The notes under the pieces were generated by a model. The model was given only the letters and a program-made list of their open reading frames with translations, had not been told where the DNA came from and did no database searches. DNA of 64,000 nucleotides, taken from the NCBI GenBank assembly GCA_963848495.1, contig CAWKDV010000002.1, forward strand, positions 744,001 through 808,000, written 5' to 3'. The stretch comes from JAICJR01 sp963848495. GTDB lineage: Bacteria; Actinomycetota; Thermoleophilia; Solirubrobacterales; Thermoleophilaceae. Position numbers and translations under genes: made by a program. Positions 42,335 to 51,037 of the stretch are shown piece by piece; position 1 is the stretch's first letter; each line of letters starts with the position of its first letter.

Positions 42335-43942
42335 TCAGCTGCCGTGGGCAGTGAGCACGCCTTCCGTCTCCGGCGCGCGGATCAGCTCCGCGGCCCGCTC
42401 GCCGATCATGATCGCGGGGGCGTTGGTGTTGCCGCCCGGGATCACCGGCATGATCGACGCGTCCGCCACTCGCAGGCCGTCGATGCCGCGCACCCGCAGC
42501 TCCGGGTCCACCACGGCGAGCTCGTCCGAGCCCATCCGGCAGGTGCCCACCGGGTGGTAGATCAGGTCCACGCGCCGGCGCACGTCCGCCTCGATGTCGT
42601 CGTCCGTCTGCACGTCGGGGCCCGGGAAGAGCTCGCGGCCGGCCGCCGACGCCAGCGGCTCGGCGGCCGCGATCTCGCGCGCGAGCTTCACGCCCGCGAC
42701 GAGCGCCTGCACGTCCTCCGGCTCGGTGAGCGAGTTGGTGAGGATGTGCGGCTTGTCGTCCGGGTTGGCCGAGCGCAGCCAGAGGCGTCCGCGGCTGCGC
42801 GGCGAGACCAGCACAGGCCCGCAGGTGAACGCGTGGCCGTCGAGCTCGTCGAAGCCGTTGTCGTTGAAGTAGGCGGGCGCGAAGTGGTACTGCAGGTCCG
42901 CCGCGGGGAGGCCCGGCCGGCTGCGCACGAACGCGAACGCCTCCGCCACCGACGAGGTGAGCGGGCCGCTGCGGCGCAGCAGCCACTCGGCCAGCTTGAC
43001 CGGCTTGTCCGCGCCGTAGAGGGACTCGCCGACCTTCGACTCCCAGATGCAGACGACGTAGGGATGGTCGTGGAGGTTCTCGCCCACGCCGGGAAGGTCG
43101 GCCTGCACGGGGATGCCGTGGCGCGCGAGCTCCACCGCCGGGCCGATGCCCGAGAGCATCAGGAGCTGCGGCGAGCCGATCGCGCCGCCGGCGAGCACGA
43201 CCTCGCGCTGGGCGTGCGCGAGCCGTTCGTTCCCGCGCCGGTCGCGGTAGCGGACGGCGACCGCGCGGTCGCCGGCGATCTCAACGCGCAGCGCCTGCGC
43301 GCCCGTGATCACCGTGAGGTTGTCGCGCTTCAGGTGCGGCCGCAGGTACGCGTCGGCCGCGCTGAAGCGGCGGCCGTTCTTCTGCGTGACCTGCGCCATC
43401 GACGCGCCGTCCTGCTCCGGGCCGTTGTAGTCGGGGACACGCGGGATGCCCGCCGCCTCCGCGGCGGCCAGGAAGCGGCCGGTGAGCTTGCGGGGCGAGC
43501 GCTCGTCGGCGACGTTCAGCGGCCCGCCGACGGCGTGGTGCTCGGAGGCCCCGCGCTCGTTGTTCTCGGCCTTCAGGAAGCAGGGCCGCACGTGTCTCCA
43601 GCCCCAGCCGGGGCACCCCTGCGCCTCCCAGAGGTCGTAGTCGAGTGGCCGGCCGCGCACGTAGAGCATCGCGTTCATCGAGCTCGAGCCGCCCAGGCCC
43701 TTGCCGCGCGGTACGTACAGCGAGCGGTTGGCGCAGCCCGGCTCGGGTTCGGTGGCGTAGTCCCAGTCGAGCCCCGTCTTGAACTGCTTGGCGAAGGCGG
43801 CCGGGATCGCCACGTTGGGGTGCACGGCCTTGCCGCCCGCCTCGAGCAGCAGCACGCGCACGGACGGGTCCTCGGTCAGGCGCCCGGCAAGCGCGCAGCC
43901 GGCAGAGCCCGCGCCAACGATCACGTAGTCGGCCTCTGGCAT
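42335..43942 (-). CDS. GMC-family FAD oxidoreductase (choline dehydrogenase-like)
   Basis: 535 residues from ATG 43942; ATG 43954 is an alternative. FAD motif YVIVGAGSAGCALAGRL, GMC signature 1 in PRGKGLGGSSSMNAMLYVRG, signature 2 in GAIGSPQLLMLSGIG, and the active-site His/Asn in IYHPVGTCRMG and PGGNTNAPAIMIGERAA. Oxidises an alcohol; substrate unknown. Just upstream lies a region of gene remnants on the other strand. Confidence 0.9.
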   Translation of the reverse strand: MPEADYVIVGAGSAGCALAGRLTEDPSVRVLLLEAGGKAVHPNVAIPAAFAKQFKTGLDWDYATEPEPGCANRSLYVPRGKGLGGSSSMNAMLYVRGRPLDYDLWEAQGCPGWGWRHVRPCFLKAENNERGASEHHAVGGPLNVADERSPRKLTGRFLAAAEAAGIPRVPDYNGPEQDGASMAQVTQKNGRRFSAADAYLRPHLKRDNLTVITGAQALRVEIAGDRAVAVRYRDRRGNERLAHAQREVVLAGGAIGSPQLLMLSGIGPAVELARHGIPVQADLPGVGENLHDHPYVVCIWESKVGESLYGADKPVKLAEWLLRRSGPLTSSVAEAFAFVRSRPGLPAADLQYHFAPAYFNDNGFDELDGHAFTCGPVLVSPRSRGRLWLRSANPDDKPHILTNSLTEPEDVQALVAGVKLAREIAAAEPLASAAGRELFPGPDVQTDDDIEADVRRRVDLIYHPVGTCRMGSDELAVVDPELRVRGIDGLRVADASIMPVIPGGNTNAPAIMIGERAAELIRAPETEGVLTAHGS

Positions 43943-43969
43943 GGATCGCATCATCGCACCCCGCCTGTA

Positions 43970-44113
43970 CGCGTCGCGCGCCGGCTGCTGGAGCGCTGCG
44001 ATGCCGTGCTGCGGATCGGCGGTCCGTCCGCGGGCGCGGACGAGATGGTGGAGATCGCGCTGGACGCGGGGAAGCTCGTGGTGTCGAGCGTCGACGAGCT
44101 CGCGCTTGCCTGA
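43970..44113 (+). pseudogene. C-terminal fragment of an unidentified protein
   Basis: In the frame ending at TGA 44111-44113 the product reads RRLLERCDAVLRIGGPSAGADEMVEIALDAGKLVVSSVDELALA. It resembles the C terminus of DUF4406/nucleoside-deoxyribosyltransferase-like proteins that carry GPSxGADxM. There is no start codon or N-terminal part; the 5' side runs into the promoter region of the GMC gene. It overlaps the start of the DeoR remnant by eight bases. Tentative. Confidence 0.45.
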
Positions 44114-44726
44114 GCTGCTCAAGGCCGAGCGCCAGCGGCTGATCCTCGACCAGCTCGCCTCGTCTGGGCGGGTGGTGGCGACCGAGCTGCAGGAGCGGCT
44201 GGGCGTGTCCGCCTACACCGTCAGGCGCGACCTCGACGAGCTCGCCGGCGACGGACAGAGCCGGGCCAGGTCGTGATCCTCGACGGAGGCAGCACTGCGC
44301 TCGCGCTCGCCGAGGAGATCCCGGCGGCCTTCGGCGGGACCGTCGTGACCCACAGCCCGCCGGTGGCCGCCGCCCTCGGCCGTCACCCCGAGCTCGAGGT
44401 CGTGGTGATCGGCGGGACGCTCGACCGGCGCGCGCTGGTGGCGGATCGCCGCGGACGTCTGCTTCCTGGGTATCTGGAGCCTCCACGCCGAGCACGGCAT
44501 CAGCGAGGGCTACGCCGAGGAGGCGGAGGTGCGGCGGGTGCTGCTCGAGAGCGCCGACCGGGTGGTCGGGGTAGCGTCCGCCGACAAGCTCGGCACCGTG
44601 GCGCCGTTCGGGATCGGTCCCGCCGATGCGCTCATCCACCTCGCCACCGCGCGCGACGCGCCCCCCGAGGCGCTGGCGCCGTTCGAGGCGCTGGGCATCG
44701 AGATCGTCAGAACACGTGTGAGCTGA
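44106..44726 (+). pseudogene. DeoR-family regulator remnant with two internal deletions
   Basis: TTG 44106 begins a DeoR helix-turn-helix (KAERQRLILDQLASSGRVVATELQERLGVSAYTVRRDLDEL). Near 44260 it jumps to the sensor domain (GQVVILDGGSTALALAEEI...VVVIGGTLDRRALV) in another frame, so about 40-50 residues are missing. Near 44445 a second jump of roughly 15 residues shifts the frame again to ADVCFLGIWSLHAEHGISEGYAEEAEV...IVRTRVS. Intact relatives are about 250 residues and sense sugar phosphates. This copy cannot fold normally. Confidence 0.72.
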
Positions 44727-44760
44727 GCCGGCCGGAGGCGCCAGGTAGGCTGCCCGCCCC

Positions 44761-45594
44761 ATGCCCTCCGAGATCTTCCGTCCCGGCCTGCTCGACGGCC
44801 AGGTGGTGCTGGTCACCGGCGGGGGCTCGGGCATCGGCCGCGCGACCGCGATCGAGCTGGCGGCCTGCGGCGCCACCGTCGTCATTGCCGGGCGACGGCC
44901 CGAGCCGCTCGAGGAGACGGCGTCGCTGTGCGAGGGCGGGCGCTGCGAGCCGGTGGTCTGCGACATCCGCGAGGAGGAGGACGTGGCGGCACTCGTGGAC
45001 GGTGTGCTCGAGCGCCACGGCAAGCTCGACACGCTCGTGAACAACGCCGGCGGGCAGTACATGTCGCCGGCCGAGGAGATCACCCCGAAGGGCTTCCGCA
45101 CGGTGGTGCGGCTCAACCTCGAGGGCACATGGCTGATGACCCACGCAGTGGCCACCAAGGCGATGATCCCGGCGGGCGGCGGCAAGATCGTGAACGTCAC
45201 CCTCTCGCCGCACCATGGCCTGCCCGGGATGGTGCACTCGTCGGCGGCCCGCGCGGCGGTGGAGAACATGACCCGCGTCCTATCGATCGAGTGGGCGCGC
45301 TTCGGGATCCGCGTGACCGCGATCGCCACCGGCCACTTCGAGACCGACGCGATCCAGAAGTACCCGGAGCCCGTGCGGCGCGGTGTGGCGCAGACGGTGC
45401 CGCTGCAGCGGATGGGGCAGCCGGAGGAGCAGGCCTGGCTAGTGGCCTACCTGGCCTCGCGCGCGGGCGACTACTACTCGGGCGCGATCATCACGCTGGA
45501 CGGGGCGCGCGACAACTGGTTCGGGCCCTGGCCGCCAGTGGGCCTAACTGACTCCGAGGGTCGCCCGCTCTCCGAGGAGCGGCGGCCCAAGTGA
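44761..45594 (+). CDS. SDR-family oxidoreductase (citronellol dehydrogenase/PECR-like)
   Basis: 277 residues. NAD(P) motif VTGGGSGIGRAT and LVNNAGGQY. In the catalytic region (NVTLSPHHGLPGMVHSSAARAAVENM) the usual Tyr-x3-Lys reads Ser-x-x-Arg. Some members of this SDR branch carry the same HxGAARA-like variation, so it may be a family trait rather than a defect. It starts 34 bp after the DeoR remnant. Confidence 0.82.
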   Translation: MPSEIFRPGLLDGQVVLVTGGGSGIGRATAIELAACGATVVIAGRRPEPLEETASLCEGGRCEPVVCDIREEEDVAALVDGVLERHGKLDTLVNNAGGQYMSPAEEITPKGFRTVVRLNLEGTWLMTHAVATKAMIPAGGGKIVNVTLSPHHGLPGMVHSSAARAAVENMTRVLSIEWARFGIRVTAIATGHFETDAIQKYPEPVRRGVAQTVPLQRMGQPEEQAWLVAYLASRAGDYYSGAIITLDGARDNWFGPWPPVGLTDSEGRPLSEERRPK

Positions 45595-45637
45595 CTAGTG
45601 GCTAGTGACTGGACCTAGTCACCAGTCACCAGTCACT
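45592..45637. repeat. AGTCACC repeats and inverted GTGACT copies between convergent genes
   Basis: AGTCACC occurs at 45617-45623 and 45624-45630, with AGTCACT at 45631-45637. Inverted copies GTGACTAG and CTAGTGACT lie at 45591-45610, so the region can form a hairpin (GTGACT / AGTCAC around ggacct). It holds the stops of both convergent genes and may act as a terminator. The same heptamer is in the rpsE tail. Confidence 0.6.
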
Positions 45638-46317
45638 CGCAAGAAGCGCTCGAAGAGGCCGCGGCCGAGCTCTTGCCACGCCTCGATCTCGACCGCCGTG
45701 CGCGCGCGTAGCTCGCCGAGCTCCACGCCCGCCTCCCGCACGTCGTCCGCATCCGTCTCCTCCGCCTCCGCGATCCAGCCCTCGACGATCTCCGGCGTGA
45801 CCTCCGCGTGGAACTGGATGCCCCAGGCTCGCTCGGCCACGCGGTAGCCCTGCGCACAGCTCGGCGAGGAGGCGAGCACCGTCGCCGACGGCGCCGGCGA
45901 GAGCGCGTAGCTGTGCCACTGGAGTGCCGGGAAGCGCGGGGGCAGCGCGCTGAACAAAGGATCGCCGGCGGCCTCCGGGGTGAGCGATGTCTCGTGCCAG
46001 CCGATCTCGGACCTGCCGAGCCGCACGGCCTCGCCGCCGGCGGCCTGACCCACGAGCTCGGCCCCGAGGCAGACTCCGAGCAGCGGCACGCCGCGGGCGA
46101 TCACGCCGCGCAGCCACTCGCGCTCGTCCGCGAGCCAGGGATGATCGCCGTCCTCCACCGGGTGCATCGCGCCGCCGAGCACCAGCACGGCGTCCGCGCC
46201 GCCCGGCGCCGGCCCCGACCGCGGCTGCCACTCCACCACCTCGACGCCGGCGCGCGCCACCTCGGCGAACACGCCCGGGCCGGCGTCCGCCTGGTGGACG
46301 GCTACCAGCAGCCTCAA
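45619..46317 (-). CDS. Class I glutamine amidotransferase domain protein
   Basis: 232 residues from TTG 46317, overlapping the Lrp stop (TTGA). Nucleophile cysteine in LLGVCLGAELVGQ, histidine in WGIQFHAEVTPE, and a GGAMHPVEDGDHPWL loop seen in GMP-synthase-like and gamma-glutamyl hydrolase-like amidotransferases. No synthetase partner is present. The last residues come from the AGTCACC repeat. Confidence 0.85.
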   Translation of the reverse strand: MRLLVAVHQADAGPGVFAEVARAGVEVVEWQPRSGPAPGGADAVLVLGGAMHPVEDGDHPWLADEREWLRGVIARGVPLLGVCLGAELVGQAAGGEAVRLGRSEIGWHETSLTPEAAGDPLFSALPPRFPALQWHSYALSPAPSATVLASSPSCAQGYRVAERAWGIQFHAEVTPEIVEGWIAEAEETDADDVREAGVELGELRARTAVEIEAWQELGRGLFERFLRVTGDW

Positions 46318-46742
46318 CGCTGGAAGAGGGTGGAGAGCACGATCTGCGAGACCGTACGCGAAACGCCGTCCTTGGCGCGAATGCTCTCCAGCGCGAGCTC
46401 GAGGTCGGCGGTGTCCTTGGCCAGCACGTGCAGCACCGCGCTGTACTCGCCCGCGACCGTGTGCGCCGACGCCACCTCGGGCACGGCCTCCACAGCCTGC
46501 TTGATCGCGTCGGCCGGCATGCGGCCGTCGCAGTAGAGGTAGACGAACGCCTCCGTGTGCCAGCCGGACGCGGCGGGATCGATCACCGCGGTGTAGCCGC
46601 GGATCACGCCGCGGGCCTCTAGCCGGTCCACGCGCCGCTTGACCGCCGGCGCCGACAGGTGCACGTGCTTGCCGATGTCCTGGAAGGAGCGCCGCGCGTT
46701 CTCCCTGAGCAATGCAACGATCAGCTCGTCGATCTCGTCCAT
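46314..46742 (-). CDS. Lrp/AsnC family transcriptional regulator
   Basis: 142 residues. Winged helix-turn-helix (ENARRSFQDIGKHVHLSAPAVKRRVDRL) and a RAM ligand-binding domain (EAFVYLYCDGRMPADAIKQAVEAVPEVASAHTVAGEYSAVLHV). It is divergent from hpd, with a perfect palindrome in between, and is likely to control tyrosine catabolism in response to an amino acid. Confidence 0.9.
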   Translation of the reverse strand: MDEIDELIVALLRENARRSFQDIGKHVHLSAPAVKRRVDRLEARGVIRGYTAVIDPAASGWHTEAFVYLYCDGRMPADAIKQAVEAVPEVASAHTVAGEYSAVLHVLAKDTADLELALESIRAKDGVSRTVSQIVLSTLFQR

Positions 46743-46765
46743 ACCTGCCTATAAGCTCCATGGAA

Positions 46766-46785
46766 TGCAACGAATAGTCGTTGCA
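46766..46785. promoter_or_regulatory. Palindrome between lrp and hpd (probable Lrp operator)
   Basis: TGCAACGA and TCGTTGCA are perfect 8-bp inverted repeats around ATAG. The TTGCAACGA-type half-sites are AT-richer than the surroundings, and the site is 24 bp upstream of the lrp start and 57 bp upstream of the hpd start. This fits an Lrp-type site used for autoregulation and for control of hpd-hmgA. Confidence 0.65.
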
Positions 46786-46841
46786 AACCGCCCTTGACGG
46801 TAGAAACATTACTTGGGCACGCGGACCCCGAGGGAGGACCC

Positions 46842-47972
46842 ATGGCGACAGAGGAGCTTCAGGCATCCGCCGTCCCCGCACGGCAGGACCACATGCCCGT
46901 TCACGGCATCGACCACCTGGAGCTCTTCGTGGGTAACGCCGCGCAGGCGGCGTACTTCTACGAGCACGCGCTGGGGTTCAGGGAGATCGCCTACAGCGGG
47001 CTCGAAACGGGGAGGAGAGACCGCGTGTCCCGCGTCCTCGAGCAGGGACGGATCCGGCTCGTGCTCACAGGCACGCTTGGCGGCGACGACGAGATTGGCG
47101 ACCACCACCGCCGGCACGGCGACGGAGTCGTCGACATCGCGCTGAGCGTGCCGGACGCGGCCCGCGCCTATGAGACGGCCGTCGAGCACGGCGCGCGGGG
47201 AATCGAGACACCGCACTGGCTCGATGACGAGCACGGTCGCGTGCAGGTGTCCGCCATCGCCACCTACGGCGAGGTTCGCCACACCTTCGTGCAGCGCGAC
47301 GACTACCGGGGCCCGTTCCTACCCGGTTTCGTGTCGCGCGGCGAGCCGAACCGGGGCGGCGACAACCTGCTCCTGGGGATCGACCATGTGGTCGGGAACG
47401 TCCAGTTGGGCCACATGGAGGAGTGGGTGCACTACTACGAGCGCGTGTTCGGGATGACGGAGATGATCCACTTCTCCGACGAGGAGATCTCCACCGAGTA
47501 CTCGGCACTGATGTCGAAGGTGGTGACCGACGGCCACGGCAGGCTGAAGTTCCCGATCAACGAGCCCGCCCAGGGAAAGAGAAAGTCGCAGATCGACGAG
47601 TACCTCGAGTTCTTCAGGGGACCCGGGGTGCAGCACGTCGCCCTTGCGACGACGGACATCGTGGGGACGGTGTCCGCTTTGAGGGACCGGGGTGTGCAGT
47701 TCCTGCAGACGCCCGAGTCCTACTACGACGAGGCGCCGGGGCGCGTGGGACAGATTCAGGAGGACATCTCGGACCTGCGCCGCCTCGGCATCCTCGTCGA
47801 CCGCGACGACGAGGGCTACCTGCTGCAGATCTTCTCGAAGCCGGTGGGCGACCGGCCCACGCTGTTCTTCGAGATCATCGAGCGGCACGGCTCGCGCGGC
47901 TTCGGGGAGGGCAACTTCAAGGCCCTGTTCGAGGCGATCGAGCGCGAGCAGGCGCTGCGGGGGAACCTGTGA
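46842..47972 (+). CDS. hpd: 4-hydroxyphenylpyruvate dioxygenase
   Basis: 376 residues from ATG 46842 (GGGAGGA upstream; an earlier TTG lacks support). Two VOC-type domains. Iron ligands are the histidines in GIDHVVGNV and GVQHVALAT and the glutamate in TLFFEIIER; the RRLGILVDRDDEGYLLQIFSKPVGDRPT stretch is diagnostic. It converts 4-hydroxyphenylpyruvate to homogentisate. Its stop overlaps the hmgA GTG. Confidence 0.96.
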   Translation: MATEELQASAVPARQDHMPVHGIDHLELFVGNAAQAAYFYEHALGFREIAYSGLETGRRDRVSRVLEQGRIRLVLTGTLGGDDEIGDHHRRHGDGVVDIALSVPDAARAYETAVEHGARGIETPHWLDDEHGRVQVSAIATYGEVRHTFVQRDDYRGPFLPGFVSRGEPNRGGDNLLLGIDHVVGNVQLGHMEEWVHYYERVFGMTEMIHFSDEEISTEYSALMSKVVTDGHGRLKFPINEPAQGKRKSQIDEYLEFFRGPGVQHVALATTDIVGTVSALRDRGVQFLQTPESYYDEAPGRVGQIQEDISDLRRLGILVDRDDEGYLLQIFSKPVGDRPTLFFEIIERHGSRGFGEGNFKALFEAIEREQALRGNL

Positions 47973-49171
47973 GGTACGAGAGCCGCGGCAGCCTCCCGCA
48001 GAAGCGCCACACCGCCTTCCGCGACAACGGCACGCTCCTCACCGAGGAGGTAATGGGCTTCGAGGGCTTCTCGGGGAACGAGTCGATCCTCTATCACCTG
48101 GAGTCGCCCTGCCGCGTGATGGAGCTCGGCGCGTTCGAGCCGATCGTGCGCGAGGAGTGGGTGCCGGACGCGCACTCGCACCACCTGATCGACACCCGGC
48201 AGGTGGAGCCCGACGGCGATGCGATCCGCGGCCGCCAGCTCCTCATGTGGAACAGCGATGTGGAGATCGCCATCTGCCGGCCGACCGCCGGGCAGGACTA
48301 CTTCTACAGAAACGGCGAGGGCGACGAGGTGCTGTTCGTGCACCACGGCCAGGGGGTGCTCGAGACCACCTTCGGCACGCTGCCCTACCGCGAGCGCGAC
48401 TACATCGTGATCCCGCGCGGCACCACCTACCGCTTCGTGCCGAACGCCGCCGAGGAGCTGTTCCTGACCTTCCACACGCCGGGCGAGATCGAGACGCCGA
48501 ACCGCTACCGCAACCGCTACGGGCAGCTGCTCGAGCACGCTCCCTTCTCGCATCGCGACTTCCATCCGCCCACCGGCCTCGTGACCCACCGCGAGCGCGG
48601 CGAGTTCGACCTGGTCGTGCGGGTGCGCGACGGCTACCAGACCTACAAGCTCGACTACCACCCGCTCGACGTGGTGGGCTGGGACGGCTACGTCTACCCC
48701 TACACGTTCTCGATCGACGACTTCGAGCCGATCACCGGCCGCATCCACATGCCGCCGCCGGTGCACCAGACCTTCCAGGGACCCAACTTCGTGATCTGCT
48801 CGTTCTGCCCGCGCATGCTCGACTGGGACGAGGACGCGGTGCCGATCCCCTACAACCACTCGAACCTGCAGTCCGAGGAGATGATCTATTACGTCGACGG
48901 CCAGTTCGGCTCGCGCAAGGGCGTCGACGTGGGGTCCGTCACGCTGCACCCCTCGGGCCTGCCGCACGGTCCGCAGCCCGGTCTGGCCGAGAAGTCGCTC
49001 GGCATGCGCCACACCGACGAGCTGGCGGTGATGTGTGACACGTTCGCCCCGCTGCGGCTGAGCAAGCTCTCCCAGCAGCTGGACGATGGGAAGTACGCGC
49101 TCTCCTGGTACGAGAACGCGGACGCGCCGTCTCCCAACGGAGGTCCCGCGGGGGTCACGAGCCACGTCTGA
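47969..49171 (+). CDS. hmgA: Homogentisate 1,2-dioxygenase
   Basis: 400 residues from GTG 47969. Cupin-like fold with QSEEMIYYVDGQFGSRKGVDVGS and LHPSGLPHGPQPG, which hold the iron-binding His/Glu set; PYNHSNLQSEEM is also typical. It opens the homogentisate ring. Length is shorter than human HGO but usual for the bacterial branch. Fumarylacetoacetase and maleylacetoacetate isomerase are not in the window. Confidence 0.92.
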   Translation: MRYESRGSLPQKRHTAFRDNGTLLTEEVMGFEGFSGNESILYHLESPCRVMELGAFEPIVREEWVPDAHSHHLIDTRQVEPDGDAIRGRQLLMWNSDVEIAICRPTAGQDYFYRNGEGDEVLFVHHGQGVLETTFGTLPYRERDYIVIPRGTTYRFVPNAAEELFLTFHTPGEIETPNRYRNRYGQLLEHAPFSHRDFHPPTGLVTHRERGEFDLVVRVRDGYQTYKLDYHPLDVVGWDGYVYPYTFSIDDFEPITGRIHMPPPVHQTFQGPNFVICSFCPRMLDWDEDAVPIPYNHSNLQSEEMIYYVDGQFGSRKGVDVGSVTLHPSGLPHGPQPGLAEKSLGMRHTDELAVMCDTFAPLRLSKLSQQLDDGKYALSWYENADAPSPNGGPAGVTSHV

Positions 49172-49208
49172 GGCCAGCGTGGTGTAGACCCCCGGGGGAT
49201 CCTTCGGC

Positions 49209-49718
49209 TTAGAGCTTCAGCTCGTAGTGCCGCAGCTCGATCACGCGGCCCCAGCGGGGCACGGGCTGCTCGTCGAGCATCACGAAGCCGGCTTCCCGGT
49301 ACAGGTGCGCGGCCGCGTGCAGCTCGCTGAAGGTCTCGAGCACCATCGTCGTGAAGCCGCGCTCGCGCGCGTAGGCCAGGGCGCCGTCCAGCATTCGCCG
49401 GCCGAGGCCCTGGCCGCGCGCGTGCCGTGCGAGGCAGAACCAGCGCAGGTGACAGTGCGTCGCGGAGTCCCGCGTGACCGCGAGCGACCCGATCATCGTC
49501 CCGCCCTGCTCGGCGATCCAGAGCCGGCCGGCGTCGGGGTCGACCGCCAGCTCCTCGCCGTACTCCGCGATCTGGCGCGCGACGTGCGTCTCGAAGGTCG
49601 CGTCCAGGCCCCAGCCCTCGGCGTACTCGCGCCCGTGGAGGGAGACCACGGCGCCGATGTCGCCCGGCCGGAGGTGGTGGCGGATAGTGGCGCTCTCGAG
49701 CATCGGGGCGATCGTCAC
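49209..49718 (-). CDS. GNAT family N-acetyltransferase
   Basis: 169 residues from GTG 49718; ATG 49703 is an alternative. Acetyl-CoA loop in RHARGQGLGRRMLDGAL, preceded by the LRWFCLA strand and followed by FTTMVLETFSELHAAAHLYREAGF. Substrate unknown. Divergent from the LysR gene. Confidence 0.85.
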   Translation of the reverse strand: MTIAPMLESATIRHHLRPGDIGAVVSLHGREYAEGWGLDATFETHVARQIAEYGEELAVDPDAGRLWIAEQGGTMIGSLAVTRDSATHCHLRWFCLARHARGQGLGRRMLDGALAYARERGFTTMVLETFSELHAAAHLYREAGFVMLDEQPVPRWGRVIELRHYELKL

Positions 49719-49744
49719 GCCAGCAGTTTCTCCCCGGCGGACTC

Positions 49745-49777
49745 ATAAGTCAAAGACGGTGTTGAGATGGCACTTAT
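49745..49777. promoter_or_regulatory. Possible LysR-type binding site
   Basis: ATAAGT (49745-49750) and ACTTAT (49772-49777) are inverted 6-mers with a 21-bp spacer in the 78-bp region between the divergent GNAT and LysR genes. LysR proteins commonly bind between themselves and a divergent target, but the short arms and long spacer leave this tentative. Confidence 0.35.
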
Positions 49778-49796
49778 CGTGGATTACGATCGAGCG

Positions 49797-50741
49797 ATGG
49801 AGCTGCGACAGCTGCGCTACTTCGCCGCCGTGGCCCAGCACAAGAGCTTCACGCTGGCCGCGAGGGAGCTGCACATCGCGCAGCCGGCGCTGTCGCAGCA
49901 GGTGCGCCGGCTCGAGCAGGAGCTGGGGGTGGAGCTGCTGCGGCGCACCACCAGACGGGTGGAGCTGAGCGAGGCCGGCGAGCTCGCGCTGGCGCGGGCA
50001 ACGCGCGCGCTCGCCGAGGCCGATGCCCTGCGCGCGGAGGTGGACGCGCTGCGCGGCCTCGTGCGCGGCACGCTGTCGGTGGGGATGCTGCCCGCGGTGG
50101 GGAGGCTCGAGCCGGCGGAGCTGCTCGCCGCCTTCGGGGCCGCCTACCCGGCGATCGAGGTGCGCCTCGTGGAGGACACGCTGATCGAGGCGCTGGCTCT
50201 CCTGCGCGCCGACCGGCTCGACCTCGCCTTCGGCCTCGTCACCCCGGACGAGGCGGGGGAGGGCATCGCGGGCGAGCAGCTGTTCGAGGAGGAGCTTGTG
50301 GTGATCGTGGCGCGCGACCACCCGCTCGCCCGCCGCCGCAGCGTCCGCTTCAGCCAGCTCGACGGCGAGCCGCTGGTGGCCTTCCTGCGCGGCTCGGCGG
50401 TGCGGCAGCGGCTCGATGCCGAGCTCCAGGCGGCTGGCGTCGCCCGCGCTCCCGCGTTCGAGAGCAACAACCTCGGCACCGTGCGCGCGCTCGTGGCCAA
50501 CGGGCTCGGCGTGTCGCTCACGCCGCGCTCGTTCGCCCTCGCGGAGGGCCCGCCGATCGCCCTGCTGCGCGTGGCGCCGCGCACGCTCAGGGTGCCGGTG
50601 TCGATCCTCTACCGCGCGGACCGCACGCGGCCGCCGGCGGCGGAGGCGTTCCTGAAGACCGTCCGCGACGCCTTAACACCGGGACACGCCGGTTCTGGGA
50701 AGGTCCGCAGATCTGGCCCCGAAACAGGAGGTTCTTCATGA
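49797..50741 (+). CDS. LysR family transcriptional regulator
   Basis: 314 residues from ATG 49797 (MELRQLRYFAAVAQHKSFTLAARELHIAQPALSQQVRRLEQELG), the classic LysR N terminus. The substrate domain begins GTLSVGMLPAVGRL. Target may be the divergent acetyltransferase or the overlapping monooxygenase-domain gene. Its stop overlaps the next ATG. Confidence 0.92.
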   Translation: MELRQLRYFAAVAQHKSFTLAARELHIAQPALSQQVRRLEQELGVELLRRTTRRVELSEAGELALARATRALAEADALRAEVDALRGLVRGTLSVGMLPAVGRLEPAELLAAFGAAYPAIEVRLVEDTLIEALALLRADRLDLAFGLVTPDEAGEGIAGEQLFEEELVVIVARDHPLARRRSVRFSQLDGEPLVAFLRGSAVRQRLDAELQAAGVARAPAFESNNLGTVRALVANGLGVSLTPRSFALAEGPPIALLRVAPRTLRVPVSILYRADRTRPPAAEAFLKTVRDALTPGHAGSGKVRRSGPETGGSS

Positions 50742-51037
50742 CGACCCTTGTCGTGCGCCATCACGTCCGCGACTACGACGCCTGGAAGCCGGTGTTCGAC
50801 GAGCACGAGTCGGTCCGGCGCGAGCACGGCTCCACCGGGCACCGGCTGTACCGGCTGGCGGACGATCCCAACGACATCGTCATCAGCCTCGACTTTCCAA
50901 CGCCCGAGGCGGCGCAGGCGTTCGGCCAGGACCCGAGCCTGCCTGAGGCGATGGAGCGCGGAGGCGTGGACAGCGAGCCTCAGATCATGGTCGCGGAGCC
51001 GGTCGAGACGATCGCCTACGAGGCGGCCACCGCCTGA
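50738..51037 (+). CDS. Small ABM-like (dimeric alpha-beta barrel) protein
   Basis: 99 residues, MTTLVVRHHVRDYDAWKPVFDEH, then DDPNDIVISLDFPTPEAAQAFGQDPSL. The pattern fits the antibiotic-biosynthesis-monooxygenase/cyclase ferredoxin-like fold. Function unknown. Coupled to the LysR gene by ATGA; its 3' end overlaps the convergent peptidase gene by 22 bp. Confidence 0.75.
   Translation: MTTLVVRHHVRDYDAWKPVFDEHESVRREHGSTGHRLYRLADDPNDIVISLDFPTPEAAQAFGQDPSLPEAMERGGVDSEPQIMVAEPVETIAYEAATA

Noticed and set aside
44761..45594. Inactive SDR because the Tyr-x3-Lys motif is missing
   Set aside because: Related SDRs appear to carry the same AARA-like variation, the rest of the gene is intact, and a family trait is more likely than inactivation.
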